From positions 51,998,435-52,062,434 of the forward strand of contig NC_066317.1 of NCBI RefSeq assembly GCF_022539315.1: a stretch of DNA of 64,000 bases, in the 5' to 3' direction. The number at the start of each line of letters is the position of its first letter. The first letter of the stretch is position 1. This document shows, one piece after another, positions 1 to 12,297 of this stretch. The DNA is from Serinus canaria (taxonomy: Eukaryota > Chordata > Aves > Passeriformes > Fringillidae). The notes below the pieces were generated by a model. It ran no database searches. It saw nothing but the letters and a program-made list of their open reading frames with translations, and was not told the DNA's origin. The position numbers and the translations under genes were made by a program.

Positions 1-1821
1 AGCTTTCTATTCTCTTAACATTTTGGAGACTTTTATGTCCTCTTTGTTACACTGTTGCATGGTATTGTCATGGGTAGCAATATGGGGAATAAATTGAACT
101 GAATTTGTGCAGCCTCAGGACTTGGGCTTGTAAAGTTTGTTTTCTCTTACCTTTTCTTGACCTACCTTGGTGACATAGTTTAGATACAAGTGCAATTTTT
201 GTAACTAACTGGGAAGCTATGGCTAATTTGTTTCTCTTTGTAATTAGCATGATTTTTAAAATCTACAGGGAAAAGTAGACCTGGTGTGACAGCACAGGCC
301 TTGAGAAGTGGAGACAGAGAATGGTCCTAGAAGAGCACAGCCTCATGAGGACAACAGACAGAAGGACCTGGAACAAGAGACTCACAGCTATCAACAGCTC
401 AGCAGGTGTCAGTTAAAGAATATCAAATATACAGCTACAATGTTTTTTTTCCTAAACACCAGTAAACCCACCATATCAAGTAAAACTGTGTGCCATGGGA
501 AGATGCAGACCGATACAAGGTATAAAAGTATGTCACTAGACCTGTAAAAATGAGCATGAGTAGATAAAAGAGCAAGAAGTTATCCTCTATACTCTAATGC
601 TGTATTATCTCAATTGAAGAACAGCAAGGGTTGAAACCCAACCATAACATCCCAGCACCACGGGAATGAAAGCACCAGCCTTAAGACCTAGAAACAGAAG
701 GTGAAGAGCAAGCCCACCGCCAGGCAATAGAGCAGAAGCTTGGAAGTGCACATATAACTGTTCTACCTCTGTTAGCACTGAAAGATTTTCTACATGAAAG
801 TATTGTTTCTTTCCTGCTGTTGTGGTTTAGGAATGCTACTCTCCCATTTAGTGCTCCCTCTGAGACTCTAAACTGTGTGCCACTTGCTCATTTCCCCCTC
901 ACCTTCTTCATGACCGCTGCATCGGGATGGAGAGAAGTGGAGGCAAAGAAGGAAAAGATCACAGGTCGAGATAAAAACAATTTACTGGAAACAGCAATGA
1001 GACAAGAAAACCAACAGTAACAGCAACAATGCTAAAGACAGAGTGCACAAGAAAGAGGCAAATCATTCCCACAGAAACCCCCAAGAAGGCAATACCTGAC
1101 CTCTCCTTCAGCCCTGCTACACCAACCTAGAAGCCAGCTCTTCCTACATCCTTAAAAAATTATGTGAGTTCATGTAGAATAACCTCTGGGTCCTAGCCAT
1201 GGTCCTCCTGACTACTGCAAAAATTAACCCTGTCCTGGCCAGAACCAGAACACCTGCAATAATTAGATCCAGACTAAGTTGGTGAGACTGCTAAGATTTC
1301 AGTAATACCATCATTAAATTCCTAGCCTTAAATACGTATCCTTTGATTGCTCCTTAAAGCTATGAGTTTAGATGTTTTGGATCTAGACATAGGTAAGGAA
1401 ACAAAATTTATAACAGTCATTGCCACACAGGTAGTGTGTGACTCCCCTGCACTGGAAGAAGATATACATGAAGAGGCTGCATTGACTTAAACCTGCAGTG
1501 AATTTGTCCCACAGGATATGTTTAAATTAATTCTGCTGGTAATCTTTTTTTACTAACTATTCATAAAATGTTATGAACAACTTTCATAATTGCTTAGAAT
1601 TTCTGTTGAGAAAATGCACATCAGTAGAGTCAAAGCACTGCATGGACTTTCCCAGTCTGTTAATATCTGTAAGAATTATTGCCTTGAGTGATACTGAAAA
1701 GAAAGAGAAACTAGATAGAGGATTTAAAAACCTGTCTACAGGGTGAGGAAGAATTTATGTTATTATTCTGTATTTTTCTTTGTCTTTTTCCTTTTTATAC
1801 ATGTTAGTCTGCCTGTGTTTG

Positions 1822-1840
1822 TTTTTTTTTTTTTTTTTTT
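1822..1840. repeat. poly-T tract
   Basis: Nineteen consecutive T on the plus strand. There is no adjacent element that it would be the tail of; CR1 LINEs, the dominant LINEs here, do not end in poly-A. Confidence 0.85.
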
Positions 1841-2408
1841 GCAATAAGTGCTGCAGCAATAAAAATGAGATGATGCACATGAGGGTTCAGTCCAATAAAA
1901 TTGTGAAGAGATCATATTTTGTTCTACTAATTTCTGTTTCCTACTAAAAGAAACAAGGTATTAATGTCAAAATAAATGCTATTCCATTTAATAGACTTAA
2001 AGGTCAAACACATCTCTACATTTCTGCAGCTCAGAATACTGGCTGTTAGCATAAAACATTAAGATAAGAGTAATCAGAATAATTATCAAAATCTTCATGA
2101 TTTTCCCTGAGGGGTGGGTATCTAATAAGATTTAAGCTGCTAGAGTTCTACCCACTCTACTTGCCTACCTACTCTGTGGCAATAACACATAAATGAAAGC
2201 CTGATCAAGACTGCATTGAAATCGTTATTTCAGGTAAATGTTTAAATCTTTTCTGGGTAAAGTATAGTTTGTTGAAGACTGTACATCTTTACATCCGGAT
2301 TAAGACATAAATCATAAGTACTGATCTTCCTCTGAAACTCCATTGACCGATAAGTAGAATTCCATTAGGATATCTGGAAAAATAAAGTGATCATTTCAAT
2401 CTGATCTG

Positions 2409-2440
2409 TCTCTCTCTTTCTCTCCCCCCCCCTCCCCCCC
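2409..2440. repeat. polypyrimidine (CT/C-rich) tract
   Basis: A run of only C and T: first CT dinucleotides, then two C runs of 9 and 7 separated by T. It is simple low-complexity sequence. Confidence 0.8.
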
Positions 2441-4429
2441 ACTTCTTCCCATTTGTATTTTTGGTACCTCTTAGACATTAAGGCAAAACAAAACGCAGTA
2501 TTATTCTGCTTACCATCTCACTGATGGTAAACAAGCTAGATTTTTCTTCCACCAGAAAATAAAATTTCCAACATTTTTTTTCTATAGTTTTTTAAAGACC
2601 AATCCCTTGCACCTGAACATTAACATTCACACTTACATGTGAAGATAAATGTATGTTTCTTGACTACACTTAGGGATCCTTAAAAGTTACCCTGTTGTAA
2701 CATCAACCTAAAACTTAAGAGCATCAATTGGTTAGGCTTAGTTCCAGTTGTCATTAGATTATGAAAACAAATTCAATTTGACTCAAGCCAAAGAAGTAGA
2801 GACTGTATCCTCTTTCTTGATTTTGATGTTGAGAAAAAGGTTTGATTGCAGTTATTCTCATGCCCAACATCACACATAAATATCTGATTCATACAGCCAG
2901 GAGAGGCATTGTGAAACTATATTTGAAGGCAATTTAGAAGCAAACTTAAAAACATATTCACAGGGGCCTTTCAGTTCTACCCAAAACTTTATTTTTTTAT
3001 TTATTTTTTACATATGATTCCTAAGAAAATCAAATTACTAATATCATCATAATGATATATACCTGTTAAAGGAAAAAAAATATTGTAGGATTAAAATAAA
3101 AATAAAATTTTACTTAAATCCATTTTTCCAAAATGTGTTCTCAAATATAAGTTCCCTTATGGGACATGAACAGTAGCATAGAAGTTTCCAAGAGGGAGCT
3201 CCAATGTTCTTCACAGCTTAATCTTTTACTATAAAAATAAAGGCAAACCCAAAGGATGATGTGCTTGTAAAAGAAGCTTTTGAAATTCAAATGATAAAGT
3301 GCTACCTAGAGAGACATTTGCCTGAAAATGCAAAGGGCCAGATGCCACAGCTCTGAGCCATGAAATGTCCAGATTATTTCATGTGATGAAGATTCAGAGA
3401 GGAGATTTTACAGTTTAGCATTATTAACTATTTCACTCTTTTTCAAAGCATATAGTAAAGCAAAAGGATTCTACAATGTCTTGGAAAGATTATTTCTAAT
3501 GGTCTTTGTTTTGGTGGGAAGGAGACATGTAAAATTAGAGGAGGAACTTGTGAACATGTACAAATTAAGATACATAATCTTAAAGCACAGCAAGATGGTG
3601 TTGCACTGAGGACTTTATTGGCTCCCCTAACTGTAAGAAGAGATAGCAATACTTCATTTTTTGGAAAAAAATTAGGATATGTAGATGGATTTCAACAAGA
3701 GTGAGGTATAATATAATAGGAAATAAAAATTGACTAAATATCTTTCTACCGCAATAATGATGGAACTATTTGGAAAAAAATACGAAAACTTTTTAAATTG
3801 TCTAAATTCAAATAAAAGCAACAAAAACCCCACAGGCTTTTCAATTAAAAACATGAACACATTAATGAGCCATCATAACAGCTGAGCAGTGACTCTAGTG
3901 CCAGCTCTGGGCTTTCTGCAGAGAGAGAACTTTTGTTGTTTGTGCTAATAAATATAGACACCAACAAATAGCTGTGCTATTCTCTTTCAATGCAAAATAC
4001 TATAAAAGTGATAGAGATAACTGAGCTGCCAAACAAACAGCCAAGATGCCTTCATATACTTACAAGTTAAATATTCAAATACAGGTAAATTTACATAATT
4101 ATTTAGTTATGAACATTATGTCTTCATCCATTTCTGTCAAATAATCAGGACTTCAAAACTGATCATTTTGCCTGCTGTATGGTATTTCTTTTTATCTGCT
4201 TGACTGGATTTACTTGTTTCCTCCAATCTCACTTATTGGAATCCTTATTTTATGCACTGAAAGCAAATATTAGATCTGCAACACAAAGAATATTGATTCA
4301 GAGTTTCAAAGAAAATTAAGAATAATTTCAGGTTAACAAAGCAGTGAGAATTGGAGGTAGTCTGTTATAGGCAACTAAAACCAGGATGAAGAGGCAGATG
4401 AAGAATTTCATAGGTGGCTGGATAACTTC

Positions 4430-5205
4430 TTCTTGTTCTTGTGAGAGGCTTTAACCTGCCAGATGCCTAATGGCCTCTTAACAAAGCAGAGAGCAGACAG
4501 TCTAAGAGGTTCCTGAAATGTGTGGAAGAAAGCTTTCTGACACAGCTGCTGAGAGAGCATACCAGGGGCAGTGCCAAGCCAGATTTGCTGCTTATGAATA
4601 GAAGAGGACTGGTGGAAGATTTTGTGGTGAGATGCCAACTTGGACACAGTGACCAAGAAATTATAGTTTTTTATTTTTGATTGAGTAAGGAAGGGAGTCA
4701 ACAAAATCTTTACCTTGGACTACCAGAGGGCACACTTTGGCCTGTTCAGGAGAATCCTTTGGGAGACTGTACTTAATAAAGAAAGGAGTCCAGCAAATCT
4801 GGACAAACTTTAAGAAGAAAATCTTAAAGGTGCAGGAATAGACCTTCCTTATGTGTCAAAAGACAAGACGTCAGGGAAGAAGACCAAGCTGGTTAAACAG
4901 GGCGGTTTTTCTGCAACTCAGGGGAAAAAAAGAGAGTTTATGACCTTTGAAAAATAGGGCAGTCAACTCAGGAACAAGTATGTTGGTGGGTCATGTAGAG
5001 AGAAACTTAGAAAGACAAAAGCACAGCTAGAATTCTACCTTGGCACTATGATAAAAGATGATAAAATGTGTTTTTATAAATTCATTAACCACAAAAAGAA
5101 GGCCAAAAAACAATCTTCATCCTTTATTGGACTCAGGGGGATTAATTCTGGAGAGTTAATCAATAGAGTTTGTGCAGTTTTTGATGCAATTTATTTGATT
5201 AAATG
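4430..5205 (+). mobile_element. CR1 LINE fragment, ORF2 endonuclease/linker region, degraded
   Basis: The plus strand, read across frameshifts, gives a decayed copy of the same segment found intact in the CR1 at 22.9-26.2 kb. FNLPD near 4449 matches the GDFNLPDI endonuclease motif; a later LGHSDQEII-like stretch near 4635-4665 matches LGQSDHEII; and a KFINHKKK-like stretch near 5080 matches KYINARRK of the linker before the reverse transcriptase. Both CR1 ends are missing, so this is an internal fragment. Divergence is high, with several stops and indels, so it is an old insertion. Boundaries are approximate. Confidence 0.85.
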
Positions 5206-5344
5206 CAGGGATCTATAATAAAATGACATGAATTACTTGTATTTTCCTTTGATATTAATTACTAGATTTCCAGAAACTGTAAAAGAACAGGCACTGAGGC
5301 TCATTGCATTTGTCTATAGTTGTATAAAATTAAACTCTCCTGAG

Positions 5345-5410
<66 letters not shown>
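5345..5410. repeat. (GATA)n microsatellite
   Basis: About 16.5 uninterrupted GATA units, then degenerate GACA/GATA units to about 5430. The array is pure, so it is probably length-polymorphic. Confidence 0.95.
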
Positions 5411-5430
5411 CAGACAGATACACAGACATC

Positions 5431-8400
5431 AAAAATATGCATGACTACAAAAAAGAAAGTTCAAGAACAGTGTGACCTGGCATAACCATCTTAGTCCAGC
5501 TTACTCTGAGAAATAGATAAAAGAGAAAAAGTCATCATATCATGGTATACATTTCAGTACAGTGTAGTAAGCAGAATACATTCCTAAGATTACCAGTTAG
5601 CTGATAGTATGGTATAAAATGTATTTTTTACCTTTGCTAATCAATATGTGAAAGTTAAGATGAATATATCTAACCAAACTGCATGTCTTTATGTCAATTC
5701 TCATTTTAGAACGTTTAGCATGCTGGTGATTTTCCTTAATGCCTTTTTAAGGTATGGAAGCAATAGCTTCATGAATTCAGGGGTCTATTTTTTCTACCAT
5801 TTTGACATAGTGTTTAGTTGTTAAAATGGTGGTACAAAACTGTGTTGAATATTCTTAGTTAAATCTCAGATTCTTTCTTGTACTGCATGAGGTCAATGCA
5901 GTTGAGGGTTTTTTTAAATAAAAGTGAAATAATTAATGGAAGAACTAATAATGGGTTGACCTTTTTCACATGTTCAGAAAGTAATTGGGCAGATAGAAAA
6001 GCTCATGACTTTTTAAAAAGTTGATTTCATTATTTTTAATATATTTAGAAAATAGCAGATGTAGTGGTCTTTTAGTTTACCTTCTGGGTAATCAGACTAT
6101 AGTATTACTGGCCTCAAGCTTTTGCTCTTAATCATATGATTAGGATTTTAAAAGTGTAAGTTGATCTTTCTGCACCCTGAAATTATCTCAGAACATAAGA
6201 CTTGAGGAGCTGCACTAGCTTCAAGATGAAGAAAAATGTGAGGTTGCAAGACAGCTATGGAGTTCGGATCTATGGGATTTCAATGGCTTAACCTGACTGC
6301 TTTAACCTACTGATATGAGAACTGACACAGGCTCTGAAGTCTCAGAGTTTTACAGAACATAAATTGTGCTGTGCTAAACACTTCAGTGAGTAGAATTTGG
6401 TGATGTCTTCCTAGAACTGGTATTCACAAATCTTGTACTCTTTAGGCATCCTATGAAGTAAATTCAGAATAACATGAAAAATATGATTGTTCAGAAAATG
6501 GCCAGTTTTGGAAAGGGGTGGGGGGGAAAGGCTATTTTAGATCAAGAGAGTGGCAGGCCACTCTCACATTGTTTAAGGTAGATGGTTTCATTTTAATACT
6601 GAATTTACTTCTTTCAAATTATTTGACATCACACAGTATTTTCATTTCTAAGAGTGATACTGCAGTGTACTGAAATCACACGAAAGTAAAAATTACACTT
6701 GGCAGAGCATACCAGATCTAATATAAATGTAATTCTTAGTACAGATCTCTATAATATGCTCTCCTTCATGACGCTGGATGTCCCCTGTCCCTAGGAAGAA
6801 ATGTATGGCTTGAAGCAAGCTCAAGCCTATTGCTCTCTTCAAGTTCTTCTTGTTGATCGTTTTACACTACCAGGTGTTCCCATCAGTCAATGTAGCTATC
6901 CATATTTAGTAAAGGACACCCTGCAGTTCCCTTTTATATTAGTCTGTCCTTTTTTGCATCAGGAGTAGTCAGTTGACTCATTCTTCCTTAAGCTTCATAA
7001 GCATGCTACCCTTGCTGTCATCTCTGAATTTGCTCTCATTACAGTTGAGAGCAAATAGCCATACAGTTGGTCACAAATAGCCACAGAATTCAGTAGGGAA
7101 CCGATTAAATTAATGAATCGCTGCTCTTCCTTTTTTTAAGGATGGTGGCACCAAGTTGCATTCTGTATTATATAACATTTTTCTAAAGCAGTAACTCATA
7201 TTAGTGCTTTGATTACTATAGAATATATTTTGATGAAAGCCATGAGACTTGCAAAAGAGGAGGTTCTTGAGCAGCTAAGTGATTCTTCTTCAGACATTCT
7301 GTTTGAGTACAATACCTACAGACTGCCTGAAGCGTGCTTATGCACTTTAATCACTTAGTGAATGTCAGTCTTACTGGCTTTTCTGAGAATGTCACAAATT
7401 AGCAGGTTTCTAAGTCAGCCAGACACATGAAATGAAACATCTGAATCTGCAAGACTTCTACCAATTCTGGAAATGTTAGTGAGCTCTGACATTAGCCTTT
7501 TTTGGAACATGAGCTTTGAGAATGTAATGTCTGAAATAGAGTAAACTCAGATTTTCTAAGTAAGGTATATAAAAAAGGGTCTTAAACCAGTCTTTCTTTT
7601 CCCCTCCGTTTTCTTGGGGTAGTCCTATGTTATTCCAGCAAACTTCAGTGATTAGTAGTGCCTAGGAGCACCAGTTTGGTTCCTGCCTTTAGAGGTTTCC
7701 TGTCTCTCTGTGAAGTAAAATGGGGAGTTATATTCAGTGGATGGAGAATTTTACCAATAAAGTAAATTTAAACAGTAAAAAGTATAAATTAGGAATTATT
7801 TTAATTTCCATGTATGCAATTATGAGTACTTACCACACTTTTTAAACTTCTTTAGTATCTATCATACAAAATTTAGTTTTTAAAGCAGAACATATGTAAC
7901 TCTCATCTAAAATTTATTTCTGTGAAAGAGGGAGTTATTGCTAATCCAGCAGAGATCAAAACAGGCTTATTGATTGACTTTTCAACATATGCGCCTACTG
8001 GTTTCCACTCCCAGCTCCTCCAAGAAACATCATAGTTCTATATATGTATTGAGGAATCATGTAATGATACCACTCTGACTAAAAGCTTAATTTCAAAATT
8101 ATCATCTTGAGTAACTTAGTGAATAATTGCCATTATTCATTTAGCAGATGAGGACGTACCACTAGAACAATACTTTTGTGTAAAAATTAATACTTATTGA
8201 AATAAATACTAAGAAATATACAGACCAGGAAAATAATAAGTTGCAGATTTACTCCTTTTTCCCCTCTCCTTTTTTAAAGCACTATCACTTGTCAGAAAGA
8301 TTAATCAAAAAGAATTAAGGGTTTTTTTCACTCATTCATCGCCCTAAAAAAGAAAATATTTTTTTTCCTAACCAGTCCTAGAACATTCACTGACAACAGC

Positions 8401-9107
8401 TTGTTCCTATGCATTGCACAGAAGATTTGCAAGCTTAAAATGGAATTCCCTACTCAAACAGGAATTCAACCAAGTTGGATGGTACTGAAATGTCAAGTGG
8501 CACAAATAGCTGGCTCACACAGATAAGCACTAGTATGTGGCCAACTGCACCTGTTTATTCATTTTGGATTCCCAGTGGGCTAATTGTGTAATATTGCTAA
8601 GGAATCAAGAAACTTATTTCAATTTTTTTTTCTGTCTGATGCTTTGCAGGATTTTACTGTACACTGAGTGTTTTATTTTCAATATAGAGTACCCCTCCCA
8701 GGATATTTTTCCAGTGTTTCTTTTATTAGCATAAATAATTAAAAACTTGCAGTACATGAAAAAAAATTTTTCATCGTTTCACTGTTTAGGGAACCTATAG
8801 GAAATGTGAGTCTTTCCTTCAATAACTTTTGTAATATCATGCATGCATACATTTTTCTTCTCCCAAAGCCCCACAGTGTATTTGTGACTAAAGCTAAGCA
8901 GTCTTCAGGCACTTCATTTTCAGAATTCATGTTAGTCATATTTTAGCTTTAGGAAGAATTTTAACCTCCTTATTAGATTAGTCTTGTGGAGTAAAGGTAT
9001 TTCAAAATTTGTTCATCAGTAAAGGAAGACTGTGATGCTTGATTTAAAAACTGGTTTACCAGCTTAGAAATTACCCAGTGTACATAATCATTTGAAAGCA
9101 TTACAGT
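5431..9107. other. AT-rich unique DNA, no gene seen
   Basis: No long open frame and no recognisable mobile element. A small perfect 10-bp hairpin with a 9-nt loop lies at 7028-7056 (arms ATTTGCTCTC/GAGAGCAAAT), which is unremarkable in sequence of this composition. Otherwise I see nothing specific. Confidence 0.55.
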
Positions 9108-9972
9108 TGTAGTGGGATTCCTGAAATGTGGTGTACAGAAGTTATGTCTGTTTCAGATATGTAAGCTCCTCTTCCCTTTTTGGCCACTACTTATGGGGAT
9201 GGGATGGGATTGGGAACTGCAGAGTAAACATGCCAGCTGCAGACCTGGAGGTCTGTTTTTCACACTACATGTTCTTTGTTGCGTTGTGTTGAGTTGTTCT
9301 GTTTCCCCCCTCAGTTTGTAGTGTTGGATTGTTCTGTTTCCCCCCTCAATTTGTAATGGTTCAGGCTTGATTCACTCCACCCTCCTCCACACTGCCTGTC
9401 ATCCCTGCTCCTCCGCAGTCCCATGTATCCTTCCTTTGATCCCTCCCTGGTGCCCTGTCTGTCACTTGGTGCTCCCTCCCTTCCCTCTAGAAACTTCTAG
9501 CTGAAGCATCGAGTGATTGGCTCAGGAGCCAGGACCCCTCCCTCAATGTGTCCCTGTTGGTGCATTCCTAATGTCAGTCCTCGGTACTCTACTCCCCTCT
9601 GGCTTCCCATTCGTCCAGAAGTTGACTCCTGCCCTGTTCCCCCTGTTCCTTAAAAGCTGTTGTAATTCTGTGATGTTGGCTTCAGCTTTGGGATTCCTCT
9701 GTGGTCATTAAAGCCTGATTGCACCCTCGGCTGGAGTCAGCTCTCTCTCTTCTATTGGTTGTTGCCACAAGCCTCGTCTGCAACAGGGAGCTGAGCCACC
9801 ATAGTGTGAGGCAGTGTCCTTAGGCACTGTCCCAGGTAGCGAGACCCAGGAGAGTGCCCCCACTGCAAGCGGTGCTGGTCACTTGCTGGGCGAAAGGGAA
9901 GGATAAGCCTTCCCCTAGAGCTTGCTGCTTCAGTTCTTCACAGAAAATAAGGCAAAACCTGAGGAAACAACA
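9108..9972 (+). mobile_element. Solo LTR of an endogenous retrovirus (candidate)
   Basis: The block is GC-richer than its surroundings and laid out like an LTR. It starts TGTAGT and ends ACAACA, so it has TG...CA ends with a short inverted repeat. A TTAAAAG TATA-like box lies near 9650 and an ATTAAAG polyadenylation-type signal near 9708, followed by a CT-rich stretch as expected of R/U5. The 5 bases before it (ACAGT, 9103-9107) recur immediately after it (9973-9977), as a target-site duplication would. A 35-bp tandem duplication containing TTCTGTTTCCCCCCTCA lies at about 9294-9363. No gag, pol or env sequence follows. An alternative end at ACA near 9785, followed by internal sequence, cannot be excluded. 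A 5-bp duplication would suit a class III (ERVL-like) element, but the family is not established. Confidence 0.6.
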
Positions 9973-9977
9973 ACAGT

Positions 9978-10670
9978 CCAAGTGGGAACGGTCTCGTACT
10001 TTTCATGAGTTTGATGGATAAAAATGGAGAGCAATGAGATGGTATATTTGTATCAAATAGTATTATGCTGTTCTGGATAAATGACTGCCAGATAAAATAC
10101 CACTTTCACCTAATATAGTGAGAGTTGAATTGACTTACCAGCTATCACTACTCTCTTATCTTTTATTTTGTGGTTATCTACAATGACTATGTTGTCAATG
10201 CACAAGGAAAAAAATAAAATCAAATCCAACCATATGGTTTGGAAATAAAATCCATATTAGATTTGCATCTTCTAACTCTGCAGTTCTGACAAAAATACAA
10301 GAGTTGAGGTTATTTTATAATTATTAAAATGAGCAGATTTTCTTCATGATGCACTTAATAGAGAGGTGTTGACTAAGGAGCCGTTAACACACATTTATTC
10401 TGAAAGAAATGAACCATTTAATTTGTCACTTCCCTTAATAAGAAATTTATGTGGGGACCCTTGAACAACCATCCTGCAGTATTTCTTACAATCTGTATAA
10501 AAATGACAATGTCAGAACATGAAAAATGATACACTGCATAAATGTTTTGCTGCCAATACATACATGGTTAAAAGCCTTATACCAAACTATTTCCTAATAT
10601 GGCAATCAGCCCACACACCTGTGATCTTCATTCCTGGAAACTCCTCACCCAACCACCAGTATAATCAAGA
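9978..10670. other. AT-rich unique DNA, no gene seen
   Basis: This short interval lies between the LTR and the next CR1 fragment. There is no open frame of note and no repeat signature. Confidence 0.5.
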
Positions 10671-10674
10671 ATAA

Positions 10675-11050
10675 TTTAGCATGGAAAAGACATTTGAAAT
10701 TATTGAGTCCAACCACAAACCTAACCTGGACAAGTCCACCGATAAACCATGTCCCCTGGTGCCATATCTCTAAGGCATTTCAAAATTTCCAACAATGGTG
10801 ACTTGACCATTTTCCTTGGCAGCTTGTTCCAATGCTTGATAACACTTTCAGTATTTTTTTTTCCTAATATCCAATTTAAACCTCTCCTAGACAAACTTGA
10901 GGACATTTCTTCTCATCCTTGATGCTTCATGCTGATCTCATGTTGACGTTCATAAACCACAGAGTGTTATAAGGTACATATCCCCTTAAATCTTTTATCA
11001 AAATTACTATGGTCTTGGTCCCTTTAGCTGTCAAAGAAAAAGAAATCTGA
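10675..11050 (-). mobile_element. CR1 LINE 3' fragment, degraded
   Basis: The minus strand between 10906 and 10721 reads a worn version of the CR1 ORF2 C-terminus: a stretch like VIKHWNKLPRKMVKSPLLE matches [19 protein letters not shown] in the larger CR1 at 22945-23289. The phrase 'gagtccaacca' next to it corresponds to the usual CR1 3' untranslated region. The terminal octamer repeat is no longer recognisable. Only the last few hundred bases of the element are present, as is typical of 5'-truncated LINE insertions. Confidence 0.85.
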
Positions 11051-11369
11051 GAAAATAATAATAATAATTTTTAAAAAGGCAGTGAAGTTTCACTCCAAAG
11101 AAATCATCCATGTGGTATCCAAAAGAATAAGCTGACTGACCAGGGAGAAAGTATATACAAGATCGCTTGTATATACTTTAAGTTTAGGGACAAATTTATG
11201 AGAAAATATTCTGGAATGAGTTGTCTCCTCTATAAGGCTTCCAAGAATCCCTTTCCACCACCAAGAAGTGAATACTAGTGAAAGTGAAAAAAAAACCCCT
11301 GACAATTTATTGACAAACAGAATGCCCACAAGCCGTGGGAGAAAGGTAAATAAATGTTAGATATTAAAT

Positions 11370-12020
11370 TGTCAGACCTTACCTACCCCCTCACACACAC
11401 CAGAACAAAAACCCAAAATACCAGGTAAAAAAAATATTTCTGACTCACACCACATAGTAGAAGATGGTGCAGGCTTTTCTCTCAGGGAAAAAAACAAACA
11501 GGAGATTCATGCAGCAGCTCAGGCAAAGAGACGAAAACCTGCAGACTCTCCAACATTGGTTCACTGTCCAGAGCAGTTGAAGCAGATGGGCCAGAGCTTC
11601 TGGCATGCCATCTCTCCCTGGCTCAGCCTTCCCAAGGCATGGGGCTGAGACAAAGCAGCCCCTCTCCTGCTGATCCTGAACAGCCCCTCTCTCACAGGTC
11701 CTGTTTTCCCTGATCTTGGACTAAAGAAGCTGTCCAGCTAACCTTGAAACGTTGCCAAAGGGTTGCTGCGCCAGCTTCTCCAAAGCCAGGGAAGGGGAAA
11801 ACTTCTTGCCTGGATTAACAACCAAGCTTGCCAAGCAAAAAACCCGAGACCATACTGCACCCCCAGACACCTCGGGAGTGAGGCCTTGAAAAAGCCCACC
11901 AATGAGCCAAAGATTTCTCCTTCCCCTGGACACACCTTAAAGATACAGCAGCCGTTTTGGACATAAAGCAGAGGATCGGGGGCTGGACTATCACCGTAAA
12001 TTATCCCAAGACAAACATGC
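11370..12020. other. GC-rich block, possibly a truncated LTR
   Basis: The composition changes sharply to GC-rich sequence without any coding signal; the small open frames on both strands look like by-products of base composition. Near its right end a CCAATGAG motif (about 11898) precedes CCTTAAAGATA (about 11935) by roughly 40 bases, which is the CCAAT-to-TATA spacing of a retroviral LTR promoter. I cannot find matching TG/CA ends or a flanking duplication. It abuts the CR1 3' end starting near 12025. The identity is unproven. Confidence 0.3.
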
Positions 12021-12024
12021 AAGG

Positions 12025-12297
12025 CAAGGGTGAATGAGGAAATGGTTTTAAACTGATAGAGAGTAGGTTTAGATCAGATATTAGGAAGAAAAACTTCACT
12101 TTTGTGGGTGGTGAGGCACTCAAATGTTGCCCAGATATGCTGTGGGTGCCCTGTCCCTGGTAGTGTTCAAGGCCAAGTTGGTTGGGCCTCTGAGCAATCT
12201 GGTATAGTGGAAGTTGTCCCTGCCCATGGCAGGGGAGTTATCACTTGATGATCTGTAAGGTGCCTTCCAACACAGACCCTTCTATGATTCTGTGATT
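12025..12297 (+). mobile_element. CR1 LINE 3' end
   Basis: The plus strand carries the characteristic end of CR1. 'aaatggttttaaactgatag' near 12040 is the conserved end of the coding region, followed by a stretch encoding LRSDIRKK-like residues. The block finishes with 'ccttccaacacag' and a terminal 'ttctatgattctgtgatt', that is, two CR1 tail octamers. It is a short 5'-truncated insertion of moderate age. Confidence 0.9.

Larger units (their letters stand above)
1..4390. other. AT-rich unique DNA, no gene seen
   Basis: No open frame longer than about 80 codons, and none resembles a known protein family. The stretch holds short low-complexity tracts: a 19-T run near 1822-1840 and a C/T-only tract near 2409-2440. 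I see no repeat-family signature. An exon of a spliced gene or a conserved non-coding element could be hidden here and cannot be recognised by eye. Confidence 0.6.

Noticed and set aside
5345..5430. CRISPR-like array
   Set aside because: A pure tetranucleotide microsatellite without spacers. No array with spacers exists in the window, and the DNA is eukaryotic.
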